A stretch of DNA of 45,524 nucleotides from contig JAGXHV010000042.1 in NCBI GenBank assembly GCA_024636005.1, positions 1 to 45,524 on the forward strand. Direction: 5' to 3'. Below the pieces are notes generated by a model, which was not told the DNA's origin, searched no databases, and saw only the letters and a list, made by a program, of their open reading frames with translations. The DNA is from Bacillota bacterium (GTDB taxonomy: Bacteria; Bacillota; Clostridia; Peptostreptococcales; Acidaminobacteraceae). This document shows positions 9,225-18,174 of this stretch, one piece after another; position 1 is the stretch's first letter; each line of letters starts with the position of its first letter. A program made the translations under genes and the position numbers.

Positions 9225-10388
9225 ATGTTTTTAAACTATTTGAAAGGGTTTGCAGAAGCTAGTGCATTATATAGTGAAGAACCTGAATTTGAGACGACTC
9301 ATCTCGAGAACGTCATTCTTCATTCCATGCATCTAAGTAAAAAAAGGAATCTGGATGAAAAATTGGTAATGGCAATTGCCATGGGTCATGATTTGGGAAG
9401 AACCCATTTGAAAATTCATGGCAAAAAGCACGCTAAAACTGGCTCGAAGCTGATGAAGAAGCTCCTTAAGGATTCAGATTTCAGCGAAGAAGAAAAGAGG
9501 ATCATTTGTGATGCGATTGAACACCATAATGAAAAGAATAAAATCCATAATGAGTATGATGAACTGATCAAGGATGCCGATTCATTGGCCCATAGGGATG
9601 ATGGCATTCTTGCTGAGGACAACAAATATGAACAATCAAGAATCATTGCGAGCGAGTGTGATCTTCTGGAGATGGCATTTGCACCTGTCTTTGAATGGAT
9701 TAGTGTGTATAATGAACATGTCGAAATACTCAAAGCAAAATATTTGGACATGGACAAATGCAATAATCATCCTGAGGAATGGGTTCACGAGATAAGAACC
9801 GGTATAAGAAAGTTAAGAACGATATTGAAGTTGCTTGCACCTTCTGAAAAAAAAATTCAGAGGAAGTTGGATCAGTGGGCACTTGAAATGTCAGAAGCTA
9901 GGTTTCTCCATGTGGCCACAGTGAAATCAGATCGTTTATCTCCAAAAGTGAACAAAAAATTGAATGGACTTTATAAAGAGCTCGGTTCGAAACTCACTCA
10001 AAAGAAAATTGAAAAAAGAATTGAACAATTGAATATAGAGTTTGATCACGAAAAAATCATGTCAGATTCACTTGCTAGGTATGAGCGATTGATCATGGAT
10101 GCTACTCCGAAAAACATGCATAAACTGAGGGTCAAAGGAAAATCCATCAAATATTTGACACAGATGGGACTGATGGAGTTGTCACCTCGTGAGATGGTGG
10201 ACGCAGTGCTCAGACTACATGATTTGCTTGGAGATTATAATGATTTTCTAGAGATGGCTGATTATTTCAAAGACTCAAGTTATAAAGATGAGGCGAAAAA
10301 TCTCATGGAGTCGATTCAAATGGAAATTTTTTTTATACGAAAAATCATTCTTTGTTGTACAACAACAAAGAATGTAAGGTATAATTAG
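9225..10388 (+). CDS. HD-domain and CHAD-domain fusion protein
   Basis: A 387-residue fusion. The N-terminal part (about 20-135) is an HD phosphohydrolase: histidine in ILHSMH, the HD pair in AMGHDLGRTH (55-56), AIEHHNEKN (about 98-105) and D in KDADSLAHRD (about 117). The C-terminal part (about 165-380) is a CHAD domain, an all-helical polyphosphate-binding module, shown by the two diagnostic repeats VHEIRTGIRKLRTIL (188-202) and MHKLRVKGKSIKYL (about 298). It probably binds polyphosphate granules through CHAD while the HD domain hydrolyses a phosphorylated or nucleotide ligand. The gene closes the polyphosphate operon, and its last codons carry the promoter and palindrome of the next operon. 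Confidence 0.85.
   Translation: MFLNYLKGFAEASALYSEEPEFETTHLENVILHSMHLSKKRNLDEKLVMAIAMGHDLGRTHLKIHGKKHAKTGSKLMKKLLKDSDFSEEEKRIICDAIEHHNEKNKIHNEYDELIKDADSLAHRDDGILAEDNKYEQSRIIASECDLLEMAFAPVFEWISVYNEHVEILKAKYLDMDKCNNHPEEWVHEIRTGIRKLRTILKLLAPSEKKIQRKLDQWALEMSEARFLHVATVKSDRLSPKVNKKLNGLYKELGSKLTQKKIEKRIEQLNIEFDHEKIMSDSLARYERLIMDATPKNMHKLRVKGKSIKYLTQMGLMELSPREMVDAVLRLHDLLGDYNDFLEMADYFKDSSYKDEAKNLMESIQMEIFFIRKIILCCTTTKNVRYN
10346..10374. promoter_or_regulatory. 13-bp-arm palindrome over the amidase operon promoter (candidate operator)
   Basis: CATTCTTTGTTGT and ACAACAAAGAATG are perfect inverted arms around a three-base ACA spacer. The site lies inside the last codons of the HD-CHAD gene and ends five bases before the TATAAT at 10380-10385, so it covers the expected -35 region. 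There is no T tract on the plus strand, which argues for a protein-binding operator rather than a terminator of the upstream operon. Confidence 0.6.
10380..10385 (+). promoter_or_regulatory. probable -10 element of the amidase-xdh operon
   Basis: A perfect TATAAT lies 77 bases before the amidase start. The region where a -35 would be is occupied by the palindrome and has only TTGTAC at 10355-10360 (19-base spacing), so the promoter looks regulated rather than constitutive. Confidence 0.5.
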
Positions 10389-10462
10389 TTGTAATTCATG
10401 AAGGAATTGTAATTAAAAAGTCAAATTTCTCAAGGATATAGTTATTTATGAAGGGGAGAAAA

Positions 10463-11911
10463 ATGATGAATCAGGAAATGACAATCTCAAAATTCCATAA
10501 AGCCTTGTTGGAAGGAAAGACAACAGTTAAAGAATTGGTAGAGTACTATTTGGATCGCATCGAGAAAGTCGATCCAAAAATAAAAGCGGTAATCTCCATA
10601 AATATGGATGTTGTCAAAGATGCTGAAAAATTGGACGAGTATTTTAAGAATAATGGGTTGGTCGGACCGCTACACGGTGTGCCAATCCTGGTCAAAGACA
10701 ATATTGAAACTATTGAAAATGCAACTACTGCAGGAAGCTTAAGCCTCAAAGACCATGAACCTCATAGAGACGCTTTTATCATTGAGAGATTAAGAGCAGC
10801 TGGCGGGCTCGTGATCGCCAAGGCTAATCTTCATGAATTTGCGATATGGGGTGAAACCATCAGCTCGATACTTGGTCAGACTATTAATCCATATGACTTC
10901 ACCAGAACTCCAGGTGGATCGAGTGGGGGGACCGGAGCCGGACTGGCCGCTGATTTCGCATTGGTGGGGCTCGGAACTGATACCATCAATTCTGTGCGAT
11001 CTCCAGCTTCAGCCAACAATCTTGTCGGTATCAGACCCACAATTGGCGTAGTAAGTAGATCCGGGATCGTACCTTATTCATATACTCAAGATACGGCAGG
11101 ACCACTAGCTAGAACTGTTGAAGATGCTGTAATGTGTCTGGATGTCATGAAAGGCTATGATAGTGATGACGAGATTACAGCATGGTATTTCAAGAACCAA
11201 TCGGAAACGTTCCAGTCCCATTTGAAACAAGATGGATTAAAAAGCAAACGTGTTGGGGTAATTAAAGAATTGTTTGGTGAGAAAGATGTTCATATGGACA
11301 CCACAACTGCCGTATTGAGTGCAGTTGAACAGATGAGGGCGGGTGGTGCAATCATCATTGAAATCGAGGATATCTTTGACACTGGTGCGCTCGTCAAAGA
11401 AGTAAGTGTTCACCTTCACGATTTTAAGGATCATTTGAACAGTTATTTGGCTACGATTCCAGAATCACTTCCATGTAAAAATATGCAGGAGATAGTGGAT
11501 AGTGGTTTGCATCATCCAGGTGTGAAAGACAACATGCTGACTGCACTCTCGCTTTCTACAGATTCTGATGAGTATAGAATGCGTCTGGTCAAGAGGACGA
11601 AACTCCAAAACAAAGTCATGAAAATAATGGCTGATCACGATTTGGATGCTTTTGTGTATCCACATCAGAAACAATTGGTCTGTAAAGTGGGATCGTCACA
11701 AAACGAACGCAATGGTGTTATTGCTTCTGTTACAGGTTTCCCGTCGATTTGTGTTCCAGTGGGATTCTCAACACCAGATGAAAATGCTCCGATTGGTGTT
11801 CCGATAGGCATGGAGATCATGGGTAGACCGTTCTCTGAAGGTGTGCTCATTGAAATTGCATATGCATATGAACAAATGGCAAAAATGAGGAAAGCACCCA
11901 TAGGATTATAA
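10463..11911 (+). CDS. amidase-signature family amidohydrolase
   Basis: A 482-residue amidase-signature enzyme related to GatA and small-molecule amidases. The Ser-cisSer-Lys machinery is visible: K78 in GVPILVKDNIE, the GGSSGG loop at 151-156 with the cis-serine, and S177 in GTDTINSVRSPAS as nucleophile. The usual Gly-Gly before that serine is Ile-Asn, so the oxyanion loop differs from the textbook family. It should hydrolyse a carboxamide to acid plus ammonia, but the substrate is unknown. The frame opens at 10448, but AAGGGGAG lies after that codon, so ATG 10463 (or 10466) is the start. It is the first gene of the seven-gene operon ending in a molybdenum hydroxylase, which suggests an amide produced in that pathway. 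Confidence 0.85.
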   Translation: MMNQEMTISKFHKALLEGKTTVKELVEYYLDRIEKVDPKIKAVISINMDVVKDAEKLDEYFKNNGLVGPLHGVPILVKDNIETIENATTAGSLSLKDHEPHRDAFIIERLRAAGGLVIAKANLHEFAIWGETISSILGQTINPYDFTRTPGGSSGGTGAGLAADFALVGLGTDTINSVRSPASANNLVGIRPTIGVVSRSGIVPYSYTQDTAGPLARTVEDAVMCLDVMKGYDSDDEITAWYFKNQSETFQSHLKQDGLKSKRVGVIKELFGEKDVHMDTTTAVLSAVEQMRAGGAIIIEIEDIFDTGALVKEVSVHLHDFKDHLNSYLATIPESLPCKNMQEIVDSGLHHPGVKDNMLTALSLSTDSDEYRMRLVKRTKLQNKVMKIMADHDLDAFVYPHQKQLVCKVGSSQNERNGVIASVTGFPSICVPVGFSTPDENAPIGVPIGMEIMGRPFSEGVLIEIAYAYEQMAKMRKAPIGL

Positions 11912-11929
11912 AATAGAAAGGTGGTTATT

Positions 11930-12244
11930 ATGAGTAAAATCAGCGACAACTTAAACTATTTCCAAACAAATCACAAAGAAATTTATGAGGCTTACTCCAA
12001 TTACGGAAAGTTGATTCACAAAGAGGGCGGTCCTCTAGATGAAAAGACAAGATCACTTGTGAAAATCGCCATATCATCGGTCGGAGAACATCATCTGGCT
12101 CTTGAAACCCATATCAGAAAAGCCATAAAAGCAGGTTGTACACTTGAGGAAATTGAACATGTCATACTTTTGACCGCACCATCAGTAGGTTTCCCAAGTA
12201 TGATGGAGTCTTTACTGGTATTCAGGGAATTCATTGAAAAATAA
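11930..12244 (+). CDS. carboxymuconolactone decarboxylase/AhpD-fold protein lacking the redox cysteines
   Basis: A 104-residue all-helical AhpD/CMD-fold protein. The family motif region reads GEHHLALETHIRKAIKAG. The glutamate and final histidine of the ExxxCxxCxxxH pattern are kept, but both cysteines are replaced (L and E). A peroxidase role like AhpD is therefore unlikely, and a decarboxylase, lactonase-like or accessory role is more plausible. The frame opens with a GTG at 11921 inside the GAAAGGTGG ribosome site, so the ATG at 11930 is preferred. It lies 18 bases after the amidase and 11 bases before the chemoreceptor, so it is co-transcribed with both. Confidence 0.82.
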   Translation: MSKISDNLNYFQTNHKEIYEAYSNYGKLIHKEGGPLDEKTRSLVKIAISSVGEHHLALETHIRKAIKAGCTLEEIEHVILLTAPSVGFPSMMESLLVFREFIEK

Positions 12245-12255
12245 GGGGGAATGAA

Positions 12256-13788
12256 ATGGTATATATAGGCGTTTTGCTCGCATCCGTTTTTTGGATTTTG
12301 GTCTTTTCAATCGTATTGAATATGATGGGAAAAGATAACGAGGCACTTGTGGTATTGATCAAGAAATATGCACAAGGTAATTTTCTTGCGGAAAATGATC
12401 AAAAGTTAAGATTCACAAACAACAAAAAATTGGAAGATGAAATTGGCGGACTTCAAAAGACAATGAAGGACTGGCTATATAACATGCTGAAATCTGAACT
12501 TGAATTGTCCAAATATGCCAAAATGTTGCAGGAAAATGCTGAGGAATCATTAAAGCATATGTCTTTGATAGAATCGCAAATCAACATAATCAAGGGCAAC
12601 TCGCATCAGATTGCAAGTGCTTCTCTGGAAAACGCTTCTGTTTCGGAGGAACTTCAGAGTGCCAATGACCAAATGGCAAATGACAGCCATGAGTATATGG
12701 AAGTGACCGAGGGGACAATCAAGAACATTCAGACTGGGAAACACGCTATCGTTGGTGCACTGGAAGGCATTGATGAAGTGGAACTCAAAATGAAAAGCTC
12801 TGTTGATAAAGTCAATGCACTTCAAGACTTGATGGACGCAATTCAGACCATGACTCAAGGCATCTCAAAAATTTCTGACCAGACCAACCTCTTAGCGCTC
12901 AATGCGTCCATTGAATCCGCACGCGCGGGTGAGGCCGGTAGAGGTTTTGCGGTAGTGGCAAATGAAGTCACCAAGTTGGCTGATGAAAGTTCAAGACTCG
13001 CTGAAGATATCGATCGAAAAGTCATGGCGATTGCCGAAAACATGAAATCCGTTGTGACAGAGATCAATGGTGGTATGAAAACAACGCAAGCACTTAAAGG
13101 TAATAATCAGGAAGCGATTTCTCATTTGGATGAAATGGTCAAGGGTTCTGAAAGCATGCTTACATTCATTCGAAATATTTCGATTGGAATTCAGGAACAA
13201 TTGAAGGCAACTGAAGTGTTGTCGGGAAATGTTGAGAAGCTTGCTGGCATAGCTGCAGATTCCGATGGTGCGACTGTAGAGGCTGGAAAAGACGTTGAGG
13301 ACCATCGACATAAAACAAATGAAAATGCGGTTCTTGCACAGTCCATTAAAGGAATTTCACAAAACTTGAATGCATTTGTACAGATGTTTGACGAGGCGCT
13401 TAGCGAAGAATTGTTCAGTACTGGCGAAAAACTTGCAGATATAATGAAAAAGCAAAAGATCGACAATGCTTACCTCCAGAAATTTTCAAAGGAAACCGGA
13501 ATTTCTGAATTTTATATCACTGATGAAAATGGGGTTACGGTACTATCGAACAATCCCGCAGGAATAGGATTTACAATTGAAAATGATCCTACCACTCAAG
13601 CTTATCCGTTTTATGCAATTCTTAAAAATCCGAAACACACAGTCTCACAATCTATGATGGTTAGAGATATTGACGGAAAATACTTTAAGTTTGTAGGGTT
13701 GTCCAGAACGGATCAAAGTGGAATCATTCAGTTAGGACTCAGTCTTGAAGATTTGTTGAAATTCAGAGGAAGATATGCGTTACTTTAA
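12256..13788 (+). CDS. methyl-accepting chemotaxis protein with C-terminal sensor domain
   Basis: A 510-residue chemoreceptor with unusual order. A single N-terminal membrane anchor (about residues 3-24) leads directly into a long coiled coil. The signalling hairpin (ISDQTNLLALNASIESARAG, about 207-226, then GEAGRGFAVVANEV) leads to a C-terminal domain (about 385-510) carrying ITDENGVTVLSNNP and IGFTIEND, which resembles a single Cache/PAS-like sensor. Having no extracytoplasmic loop, it probably senses a cytoplasmic ligand or metabolite. Its 3' end overlaps the flavoprotein gene by 14 bases, so it is locked into the catabolic operon. The likely role is steering motility toward the operon's substrate or the energy it yields. 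The CheA/CheW partners are not in the window. Confidence 0.88.
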   Translation: MVYIGVLLASVFWILVFSIVLNMMGKDNEALVVLIKKYAQGNFLAENDQKLRFTNNKKLEDEIGGLQKTMKDWLYNMLKSELELSKYAKMLQENAEESLKHMSLIESQINIIKGNSHQIASASLENASVSEELQSANDQMANDSHEYMEVTEGTIKNIQTGKHAIVGALEGIDEVELKMKSSVDKVNALQDLMDAIQTMTQGISKISDQTNLLALNASIESARAGEAGRGFAVVANEVTKLADESSRLAEDIDRKVMAIAENMKSVVTEINGGMKTTQALKGNNQEAISHLDEMVKGSESMLTFIRNISIGIQEQLKATEVLSGNVEKLAGIAADSDGATVEAGKDVEDHRHKTNENAVLAQSIKGISQNLNAFVQMFDEALSEELFSTGEKLADIMKKQKIDNAYLQKFSKETGISEFYITDENGVTVLSNNPAGIGFTIENDPTTQAYPFYAILKNPKHTVSQSMMVRDIDGKYFKFVGLSRTDQSGIIQLGLSLEDLLKFRGRYALL

Positions 13789-15016
13789 TACAATAGTAGT
13801 TGGTGGAGGACCCAGCGGCATCACTTGTTCTTATCACTTGAAAATGAATAATATTGAACACTTGATTATAGAAAAAGGTGAAATGCTTCAGACGTGGAAG
13901 TATGAACGCTGGGATTCCTTTTATCTCGTGACACCTAACTGGATGACCAATCTTCCGGGGTTGAATCACGAGATTCCATACAATAATGAATATATGTCTA
14001 AAGATGAGATCTTGCGAGTATTTGAGTGTTATCTCAATTTTGTGTGTCCAAATTACATGGAAAATACCAATATAGGTCGCATCTCAAAATGCGAAGAAGG
14101 TTATCTTCTTGAGACGGACCAAGGTAAATTCATGGCTAAGCACATCATAATCGCAACAGGGATGTACAATAATCCTTTTTTTCCCGGAATTAGTGAAAAA
14201 ATCCCTAAAAACATCTTTCAGATGCATTCATCAGACTACAGAAACCCAGATCAACTAAAGCCAGGAAATGTTGTTGTGGTCGGTAGCGGATGGTCTGGTG
14301 TTCAAATTGCACTCGAATTACGTAAGTTGACAGGTCGTGATATATATCTTTCGATAGGAAGCATGACACCGCTGCCAACGGTCTATAGAAATGTAAATGG
14401 CGTATACTGGTTGAATCGATTATCCGGTTTCAAAAAAGGAAAAGCGATACTAAGTTATCATCTCGATGATTTCAAAAATGACAATATTGCCAACAAATTG
14501 AATCAGAATTTGAAACAGTGTCAAATGAAAGGTGTTCAGATTTTAGGTCGAATGAATGATGTGGAAGAGGAAATTCTGATCTTTTCCGATTCGCTTCTCA
14601 AATCCATTGAAGATGCTGATGACTATTTGGACCAGGTCAAAATTAGAATTGAAGAGCATATTGCAAAAGAGAAAGTGGAAGTTTCGAGCGGAACACTGGA
14701 TCATTATAATAATCGTTTGGATTTGGATCTGCTGAACAGGATTACAGAACTTGACTTAGACCGAAACAAAATTGGTAATATCATATGGTGCACTGGTTTT
14801 AAGAGAGATTATTCGTGGATTGATTTGCCGATCTTCAATGAAAAAGGTTTGCCTAAAGTTGAAGATGGAGAATCCATATCTGAAAATATCTACTTTTGCA
14901 GCCTGGGTCTCAAAGTGGACAATAAGCTCAAATCTGCGTTTGGAGTGGGTCTTTTTGCAATCAACGAGTCTGCCGAACGAACTGTTCAAATGTTGCTTGA
15001 TAATACTATGAAGTAA
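13775..15016 (+). CDS. flavin-containing monooxygenase-like NAD(P)/FAD oxidoreductase
   Basis: A 413-residue two-dinucleotide-domain flavoprotein. The FAD fingerprint is VVGGGPSGITCSYHL (about 7-21). The FMO-type fingerprint is near IFQMHSSDYRNPD (about 145-157), and the NAD(P)H fingerprint is VVVGSGWSGVQIALEL (about 167-182). The segment ERWDSFYLVTPNWMTNLPG is characteristic of bacterial FMO-like proteins often mislabelled as potassium-transport flavoproteins. A charged helical insertion (about 240-310) is extra. It might oxygenate or oxidise an operon intermediate. A monooxygenase would need O2, which sits oddly with the anaerobic character of the rest, so an oxidase or dehydrogenase role is possible. 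It overlaps the chemoreceptor gene and is nine bases upstream of the Mo subunit. Confidence 0.82.
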   Translation: MRYFNTIVVGGGPSGITCSYHLKMNNIEHLIIEKGEMLQTWKYERWDSFYLVTPNWMTNLPGLNHEIPYNNEYMSKDEILRVFECYLNFVCPNYMENTNIGRISKCEEGYLLETDQGKFMAKHIIIATGMYNNPFFPGISEKIPKNIFQMHSSDYRNPDQLKPGNVVVVGSGWSGVQIALELRKLTGRDIYLSIGSMTPLPTVYRNVNGVYWLNRLSGFKKGKAILSYHLDDFKNDNIANKLNQNLKQCQMKGVQILGRMNDVEEEILIFSDSLLKSIEDADDYLDQVKIRIEEHIAKEKVEVSSGTLDHYNNRLDLDLLNRITELDLDRNKIGNIIWCTGFKRDYSWIDLPIFNEKGLPKVEDGESISENIYFCSLGLKVDNKLKSAFGVGLFAINESAERTVQMLLDNTMK

Positions 15017-15025
15017 GGGGGCACA

Positions 15026-17356
15026 ATGAATATAAAAAATGGTATTGGAATTTCTTTGACAAGAAAAGAAAGTTTGGATAAGGTTTCAGGACGAGTTATG
15101 TATGGGAGCGACAATATGACGCCTCAAATGCTTTATGGTGCTCTTAAATCAAGTCCACATGCACATGCGAAAATTTTAAAGATGGACACTGAAAAAGCTG
15201 AAGCCATGAAAGGCGTCAAAGCAATTTTTACAGGAAATGACTACAAAGACAATTTGGGATTATATCTATGTGATAAACCTCCTGTTGCACGAAATGTCGT
15301 CAGGCATTATGGGGAGGTTGTAGCGGCTGTCGTTGCAGATACGTATGCCAATGCAAAGGCTGCAGCAGATGCGATTGCGGTGGAATACGAAGTGATGACA
15401 CCAATTTTATCACCAATGGAAGCGCTAAGTGATGAAGCGTATATCATTCATGAAGAGATGGAATCATATAGTCACATCAAACCGATTCATCCTGAACCGG
15501 GTACCAACGTCGCAAACAGAACTAAAATTAGAAAAGGTAATCCCACAGAGGCTTTTAAAAGTGCTCATGTGACTATAGAGACTTTTGTTGAAATACCACC
15601 GGGAGACCATGTTGCCATGGAACCCAGAGTGGCTATCGCAGAAATCAAAAAGACCGGAAATGTCCATATTTTGTCGTCGACTCAAGCGCCTTTTGTTGTC
15701 AAAGGGTTGATGCATCAATTCTTCGGAATCGATCCAGGGAAAATTATTGTGAAAGCACCCTTGATTGGTGGTGGATTCGGAGGTAAGGCCGGGATCCAAC
15801 TTGAAGGTCTAGCTTATTTGCTATCGTTAAAAGTTGGAGGTAGACCTGTAAAACTCGTCAACACACGTGAGGAAGATTTGACCGGTTCTCCTGGACATAT
15901 TGGACTTCAAGCGAAAGTTAAAATAGCCGCTGATGCCGAAGGAAAAATCATGGGCATGGATATGGATTATTATTTCAACAGTGGCGCATATGCCGATTAT
16001 GCTGTCAACGTCTCCAGAGCGGCAGCGATTTCTTGTACTGGACCATATTATGTACCCAATATAAGATGCGACTCCATGTGTATTTATACCAACATGCCAT
16101 TTGCCACAGCCTATAGAGGGTTCGGACATATTGAAATGGCATTCGCTATCGAACGCGCCATGGATGAACTGGCAAATGCGCTGGAGATGGATCCACTTGA
16201 ACTCAGAATTAAAAATGGAGTCAAACCACATGATACCACACCCGTTCAAAGTGTACTCAATGAGAGCACGGGAGATATTATCAAGTGTTTTGAAGAAGTT
16301 GGAGCAATGCTCGGTGGTGACATTGGAGCCATAGAACAGATGGATAACAATGTGGTTCGTGTCAAAGGTGTTACTGGACTCTGGAAAGCGCCTGCCATGC
16401 CAACCAATACAGATGCTGGTGCTATTCTTACGTTCAATGCCGACGGCAGTTGCAACCTAAACACTGGCGTTGTTGAAATCGGTCAAGGCACAAAGACCGG
16501 ACTTGCTCAAATCGCATCTGAACGACTTGGAATACCAGTGGATAAGGTACATGTAGTCATGGAAGTGGACACAAGCATTTCTCCAAGCGATTGGGCAACT
16601 GCTGCCAGCCGCGGCCTTATGATGGCTGGAATGGCAACACTTGAAGCTTGTGAAGATGCTGAAAATCAAATCAAAGAAATTGCATCGGCAGTATTGAGAG
16701 TGCCGACAAGAGATCTGAAAGTGGCTGGCGAACGCGTTTTTGTACCGGATGAACCCAAAATAGGACTAAACCTTTCTGAGGTGGTGCTAGGCTATGTCTA
16801 TCCAAATGGAAACGCAATCCATGGACAAGTGATCGGTTCCGGAAAATATATCGCAAAACATCTGACGGACATAGATCCTGAAACCGGAGAAGGTCATCCG
16901 GATCTCGAATGGACACTCGGTGCTGAGGGCGTTGAAATTGAAGTGAATTTAAGTACTGGAAAATATAAGATTCTAAAAGCGGTTTGTTGCATCGATGTCG
17001 GCAAAGTGATCAGTCCGGCATTGGCAAGAGGACAAATTGTTGGTGGCATGGCAATGGGTATGGGCTATACAACCATGGAGGGTTTCACATTCAATGATAG
17101 GGGACAGGTCACCAATGGTGTTCTTAGAGATTATAAGATCATGCGTTATGGGGACGAACCAGAATACCAAGTTAAATTTCTCGAAACGCCTCAGCAAGAT
17201 GGACCATATGGTGCGAGAGGGCTTGGGGAACAATCCGTAATAGGAATGCCAGGCGCAATCGCAAACGCACTTTCAAGAGCTGTTGGCAAAGGAATGAACC
17301 AGATTCCATTGACACCGGAGAAAGTTTGGAAGACATCAATGGAGGTGAAGAGATGA
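15026..17356 (+). CDS. molybdenum hydroxylase (xanthine dehydrogenase family), Mo-binding large subunit 1
   Basis: A 776-residue molybdopterin subunit with the family's a/b hammerhead (1-120) and Mo-binding regions. Visible cofactor and active-site motifs are STQAPFVVKG (equivalent to bovine Gln767), IGGGFGGKAG (about 248-257), FATAYRGFGHIE (arginine equivalent of Arg880), and GARGLGEQS with the catalytic glutamate near residue 735. The residue after GGK is Ala255 where bovine xanthine dehydrogenase has Glu802, so xanthine itself may not be the substrate. It hydroxylates a carbon next to nitrogen using water and passes electrons to the FeS and FAD subunits encoded downstream (ATGA overlap). 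It is not CO dehydrogenase, because the AYRCSFR loop is absent. Confidence 0.93.
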   Translation: MNIKNGIGISLTRKESLDKVSGRVMYGSDNMTPQMLYGALKSSPHAHAKILKMDTEKAEAMKGVKAIFTGNDYKDNLGLYLCDKPPVARNVVRHYGEVVAAVVADTYANAKAAADAIAVEYEVMTPILSPMEALSDEAYIIHEEMESYSHIKPIHPEPGTNVANRTKIRKGNPTEAFKSAHVTIETFVEIPPGDHVAMEPRVAIAEIKKTGNVHILSSTQAPFVVKGLMHQFFGIDPGKIIVKAPLIGGGFGGKAGIQLEGLAYLLSLKVGGRPVKLVNTREEDLTGSPGHIGLQAKVKIAADAEGKIMGMDMDYYFNSGAYADYAVNVSRAAAISCTGPYYVPNIRCDSMCIYTNMPFATAYRGFGHIEMAFAIERAMDELANALEMDPLELRIKNGVKPHDTTPVQSVLNESTGDIIKCFEEVGAMLGGDIGAIEQMDNNVVRVKGVTGLWKAPAMPTNTDAGAILTFNADGSCNLNTGVVEIGQGTKTGLAQIASERLGIPVDKVHVVMEVDTSISPSDWATAASRGLMMAGMATLEACEDAENQIKEIASAVLRVPTRDLKVAGERVFVPDEPKIGLNLSEVVLGYVYPNGNAIHGQVIGSGKYIAKHLTDIDPETGEGHPDLEWTLGAEGVEIEVNLSTGKYKILKAVCCIDVGKVISPALARGQIVGGMAMGMGYTTMEGFTFNDRGQVTNGVLRDYKIMRYGDEPEYQVKFLETPQQDGPYGARGLGEQSVIGMPGAIANALSRAVGKGMNQIPLTPEKVWKTSMEVKR

Positions 17357-18174
17357 TCGCATACAATCTTGATTACTTTAAACCAGAGACAACTGAAGAG
17401 GCATATGAATGCATGAAATCGCTGAAAGAGGAAAAAGTCAATGCTCTTTATTATTCAGGAGGCACTGAGGTAATCACCAATCTCAGAAAAGGCGCTGTAA
17501 AGGCCGATGCGGTAATCGACCTTAAAGGAATTGGTGAAATGTCAGAAATCCTCGTTGAAGACCAATACATCATTGTTGGAGCAAATGTTCCGCTGAATGC
17601 GATGATAGAACATGTAGAACTGGGAACTGTGATGCCGATTCTCAATAAAATTGCTGATCATACCGTCAGAAATGCATTGACCATTGGCGGAAATATTTGT
17701 GGTAAATTGCCATTTAGAGAAGCAGTGCTCCCTCTGCTGGCATTGAACTCTCTAGTAAAATGGGTCGATGAGAGCGGAGTTAAAGAATCTTTGCTTAGAG
17801 ATGTTTTTGATAAAAGATTGAAATTGCCTCCAAATGCATTTTTATATCAGATTATGATCCCAAGAAAAGCAAGTGGAAAGATGATGTCAAAGAGAATGGA
17901 AGCCCACACTGAAGTTGATTACCCAATTTTACATGTGGTCATGAATATATCTGATACTGAAGTGTTTGTTGGTTTATCCGGATTCGCAAGTTTTCCGGTT
18001 TATCAGGTGGTACCAAGAAATGAGTACGACGAGTGGTCTGATCCGGTGGAATCGATTGCTGCGATGTTTGAAAAAGATGCAAAATCAGATGAGCGTGCCA
18101 GCAAAGAATATCGAGTTCATCTTTTGAAAAACCAGATTGCATTGTTTACCGGAGGTGCTTATGATTCAATATAG
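17353..18174 (+). CDS. molybdenum hydroxylase FAD-binding subunit 1
   Basis: A 273-residue medium subunit of the CO-dehydrogenase/xanthine-dehydrogenase FAD family. Its FAD motifs are SGGTEVITNLRKG (about 35-47) and HTVRNALTIGGNICGKLPF (about 106-124). The second is the usual T(I/V)GG(N)(I/L)C stretch that binds FAD. It relays electrons from the FeS subunit to NAD or another acceptor. The true start is the ATG at 17353, which shares bases with the stop codon of the Mo subunit; an earlier in-frame ATG at 17326 lies inside that gene. It overlaps the FeS gene by 14 bases, giving translational coupling of all three subunits. Confidence 0.92.
   Translation: MIAYNLDYFKPETTEEAYECMKSLKEEKVNALYYSGGTEVITNLRKGAVKADAVIDLKGIGEMSEILVEDQYIIVGANVPLNAMIEHVELGTVMPILNKIADHTVRNALTIGGNICGKLPFREAVLPLLALNSLVKWVDESGVKESLLRDVFDKRLKLPPNAFLYQIMIPRKASGKMMSKRMEAHTEVDYPILHVVMNISDTEVFVGLSGFASFPVYQVVPRNEYDEWSDPVESIAAMFEKDAKSDERASKEYRVHLLKNQIALFTGGAYDSI

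Noticed and set aside
10346-10374. Terminator of the polyphosphate operon
   Set aside because: The T-rich flank is on the wrong side for plus-strand transcription, and a TATAAT follows at once; operator is the better reading.
15026-17356. Carbon monoxide dehydrogenase large subunit, suggested by the nearby MoxR and VWA genes
   Set aside because: The CO dehydrogenase active-site loop (AYRCSFR) is absent; the loop is AYRGFG, as in general Mo hydroxylases.
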